Source of the DNA: Acetivibrio clariflavus DSM 19732
Lineage (GTDB): Bacteria > Bacillota > Clostridia > Acetivibrionales > Acetivibrionaceae
NCBI RefSeq assembly: GCF_000237085.1
Contig: NC_016627.1
Span: 868,001 to 932,000 of the forward strand
Reading direction: 5' to 3'
DNA: 64,000 nt
The notes beneath the pieces were generated by a model. That model made no database searches, was not told the origin of the DNA, and saw nothing but the letters and a program-made list of their open reading frames with translations. Every line of letters begins with the position of its first letter. The stretch's first letter is position 1. The position numbers were made by a program, and so were the translations under genes. This document shows positions 62,367-64,000 of the stretch, in pieces.

Positions 62367-64000
62367 GTGAATTGGGACAGAAACATAAGATTTCATCATA
62401 GACATTTTGAAAGTGGAGAGGGGCATTACCACCATACTAATTGTGACTTTGATGATTATAACAATGCTGTTAATGAGTATAAGAAGAGCTTTCCGTCAAA
62501 GGTCAATGTGGTGGAGAATACTCCTGACCCTGCAGTAAGTGAGATGCTTGTACATATGGAGAAGCAAGGCTGTGAAACGTGCTTTGACCGCTTTGACAGT
62601 CAGAAGCCTCACTGTAATTTTGGCCTTGCGGGAGTTTGCTGCAAAAATTGCAATATGGGGCCATGCAGGGTGACCAAAAAGAGCCCCAGAGGAGTATGTG
62701 GAGCCGATGCTGACCTTATTGTGGCAAGGAATCTTTTAAGATGGGTGGCAGCTGGAGTAGCAGCTCATGGAGCAAGAGGCCGCGAAATAATGCTGGCCCT
62801 GAAGGCAGCGGGGGAGGGCATACTTAACATCCCCATTTCCGGAGAAGAGAAACTTAGAAAATCTGCTGCTCAGTTGGGAATATCCACTAAAGGCAAATCC
62901 AAGGAAGAGTTGGCAGTGGAAGTTGCAGATATTCTTCTTGAAGACTTGTCAAGAACGGTTCCGGGAAAGCATAAAACCTTAAGTGCTTTTGCAACTAAGG
63001 AAAGGATTGAAAAGTGGCGGGAGCTGGATCTTCTTCCTATAGGAGCATATCATGAAGTGTTTGAAGCTCTCCATCGAACCAGTACAGGGACCGATGGAGA
63101 TTGGGAAAACATAATGAAACAGTTTTTAAGGTGTGGCCTGGCTTTTGCCTGGAGCAGTGTTTTGGGTTCTTCGATAGCTATGGACAGTTTATTCGGGTTG
63201 CCTGTTAGAAGTACAGTTAAAGCAAATTTGGGTGCTCTTAGGGAAGGCTATGTTAACATTGCCGTTCACGGGCATTCTCCTCTTTTGGTCAGTGAAATTG
63301 TAAAACAGGGAAGAAGTCAGGAATTTATACAACTGGCAAAAGAAAAAGGTGCCCTTGGTATACAGTTTTATGGAATATGCTGCTCGGGACTGTCGGCAAT
63401 GTATCGTTATGGAGGCGTTATTCCGCTATCTAACGCTATCGGTGCTGAGCTTGTTCTCGGTACTGGGGCTATTGATTTATGGGTGGCGGATGTTCAGGAT
63501 GTTTTTCCGTCAATAATGGACGTTGCAAAATGTTTTAAAACAACGGTTATTACCACCAGTGACTCTGGAAGACTTCCCGGGGCTGAGCATTATGGCTATG
63601 ATCACCATCATTCAAATCTGGACGAAACCGAGAAATTGGCAAAGACTATTGCTAAAAGAGCCATTGAAAGTTTTGAGGGAAGAAGAAATGTTCCGGTGTT
63701 TATTCCTGATTATGAGGTGGATGCAGAGATTGGTTTTTCAGTAGAGTATGCTACCAGCCGTTTTGGAAGTATGGAGGTAATTGCAAAGGCTTTAAAAGAA
63801 GGTAAAATCCGTGGTGTGGTCAATTTGGTGGGCTGCAATAATCCGAGGGTGATGTATGAAAAAGCAATAGTGGATGTGGCACAAAAGCTGATTGAAAACA
63901 ACATTCTGGTGCTTACTAACGGATGTGCGTCCTTTCCTCTCTTAAAGCTGGGCTATTGTAATGTTAAAGCATTGGAAAAAGCGGGGAAGGAACTTAAAGA
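62367..64000 (+). CDS. cooS: Anaerobic carbon monoxide dehydrogenase catalytic subunit, 3' end cut by window
   Basis: The first 544 residues of a Ni-Fe-S CO dehydrogenase (normally 630-670), which interconverts CO and CO2. The start is GTG 62367 behind GGGGGATT. The D- and B-cluster cysteines are present in KPHCNFGLAGVCCKNCNMGP followed by CRV, then GVCGAD. C-cluster residues HGHSP (about 302), GICCSG (about 338), VGCNNP (about 489) and NGCAS (about 519) are also present. The cysteine expected in the VDVQC motif is Asp378 (ADVQDVFPS). The N-terminus has a histidine-rich stretch. If active it links CO2 and acetyl-CoA chemistry to C1 use; the change casts doubt on that. Confidence 0.9.
   Translation, partial: MNWDRNIRFHHRHFESGEGHYHHTNCDFDDYNNAVNEYKKSFPSKVNVVENTPDPAVSEMLVHMEKQGCETCFDRFDSQKPHCNFGLAGVCCKNCNMGPCRVTKKSPRGVCGADADLIVARNLLRWVAAGVAAHGARGREIMLALKAAGEGILNIPISGEEKLRKSAAQLGISTKGKSKEELAVEVADILLEDLSRTVPGKHKTLSAFATKERIEKWRELDLLPIGAYHEVFEALHRTSTGTDGDWENIMKQFLRCGLAFAWSSVLGSSIAMDSLFGLPVRSTVKANLGALREGYVNIAVHGHSPLLVSEIVKQGRSQEFIQLAKEKGALGIQFYGICCSGLSAMYRYGGVIPLSNAIGAELVLGTGAIDLWVADVQDVFPSIMDVAKCFKTTVITTSDSGRLPGAEHYGYDHHHSNLDETEKLAKTIAKRAIESFEGRRNVPVFIPDYEVDAEIGFSVEYATSRFGSMEVIAKALKEGKIRGVVNLVGCNNPRVMYEKAIVDVAQKLIENNILVLTNGCASFPLLKLGYCNVKALEKAGKELK

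Noticed and set aside
1-64000. CRISPR array, tRNA or rRNA genes
   Set aside because: No regularly spaced repeats and no cloverleaf or rRNA signature were seen while reading both strands; an automated scan was not possible.

Overview
The window is AT-rich, with strong AGGAGG-type ribosome binding sites, rho-independent hairpins and typical Firmicutes families: pyruvate:ferredoxin oxidoreductase, flavodiiron protein, agrBD, a lantibiotic-immunity-type ABC transporter, RelQ and an anaerobic Ni-CO dehydrogenase. A manganese catalase and a DUF3787-like small spore protein suggest a spore former. The best reading is a strictly anaerobic member of class Clostridia, close to the Acetivibrio/Ruminiclostridium group. 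The genus is inference.

Layout. 1-9.5 kb: end of a manganese catalase, a PFOR gene with a frameshift near its 3' end, biotin synthase under a BirA operator, RNA 2'-phosphotransferase KptA, a DUF4272 protein and a flavodiiron protein. 9.5-17.3 kb: an esterase, two tandem chemoreceptor-like proteins with a C-terminal ribose-binding/LacI-like domain, and an intact IS4-family element with an 8-bp target duplication. 17.6-23.6 kb: agrB and a small agrD lacking cysteine, sigma-factor and antiporter remnants, then a lantibiotic-immunity-type ABC transporter with its two-component system. 23.8-28.5 kb: an RlaP-like nucleotidyltransferase, a tandem-repeat lipoprotein, a cytidine deaminase, a siroheme reductase and a DUF4865 protein.

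28.6-38.9 kb is a methanol:corrinoid methyltransferase locus: mtaA, mtaC, mtaB, a PocR-AraC regulator, a CobW GTPase, DUF1638, cobT and a corrinoid activase. MtaB should move the methanol methyl group to MtaC. MtaA should pass it to an acceptor, probably a folate in this organism. The activase would re-reduce inactive Co(II), and CobT supports cobamide assembly. 39.0-49.5 kb is a LacI-controlled sugar locus bracketed by two perfect palindromes: regulator, PfkB kinase, ribose-type ABC transporter, RbsD, a DUF4432 epimerase-like protein and two UroD-fold proteins. Three LacI-type operators tie it together. This locus is the best candidate here for an undescribed pathway.

50.2-64 kb: a small secreted-size ORF, an rtcB-tatD-rnz RNA-processing operon, a double-flavodoxin iron-sulfur protein, relQ, an IS30-family element with a long target duplication, an asymmetric heterodimeric ABC exporter, an exported protein with a homopolymer frameshift in its signal peptide, and the 5' part of a CO dehydrogenase gene in which one expected C-cluster cysteine is aspartate. 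I saw no tRNA, rRNA, CRISPR array or riboswitch I could support.
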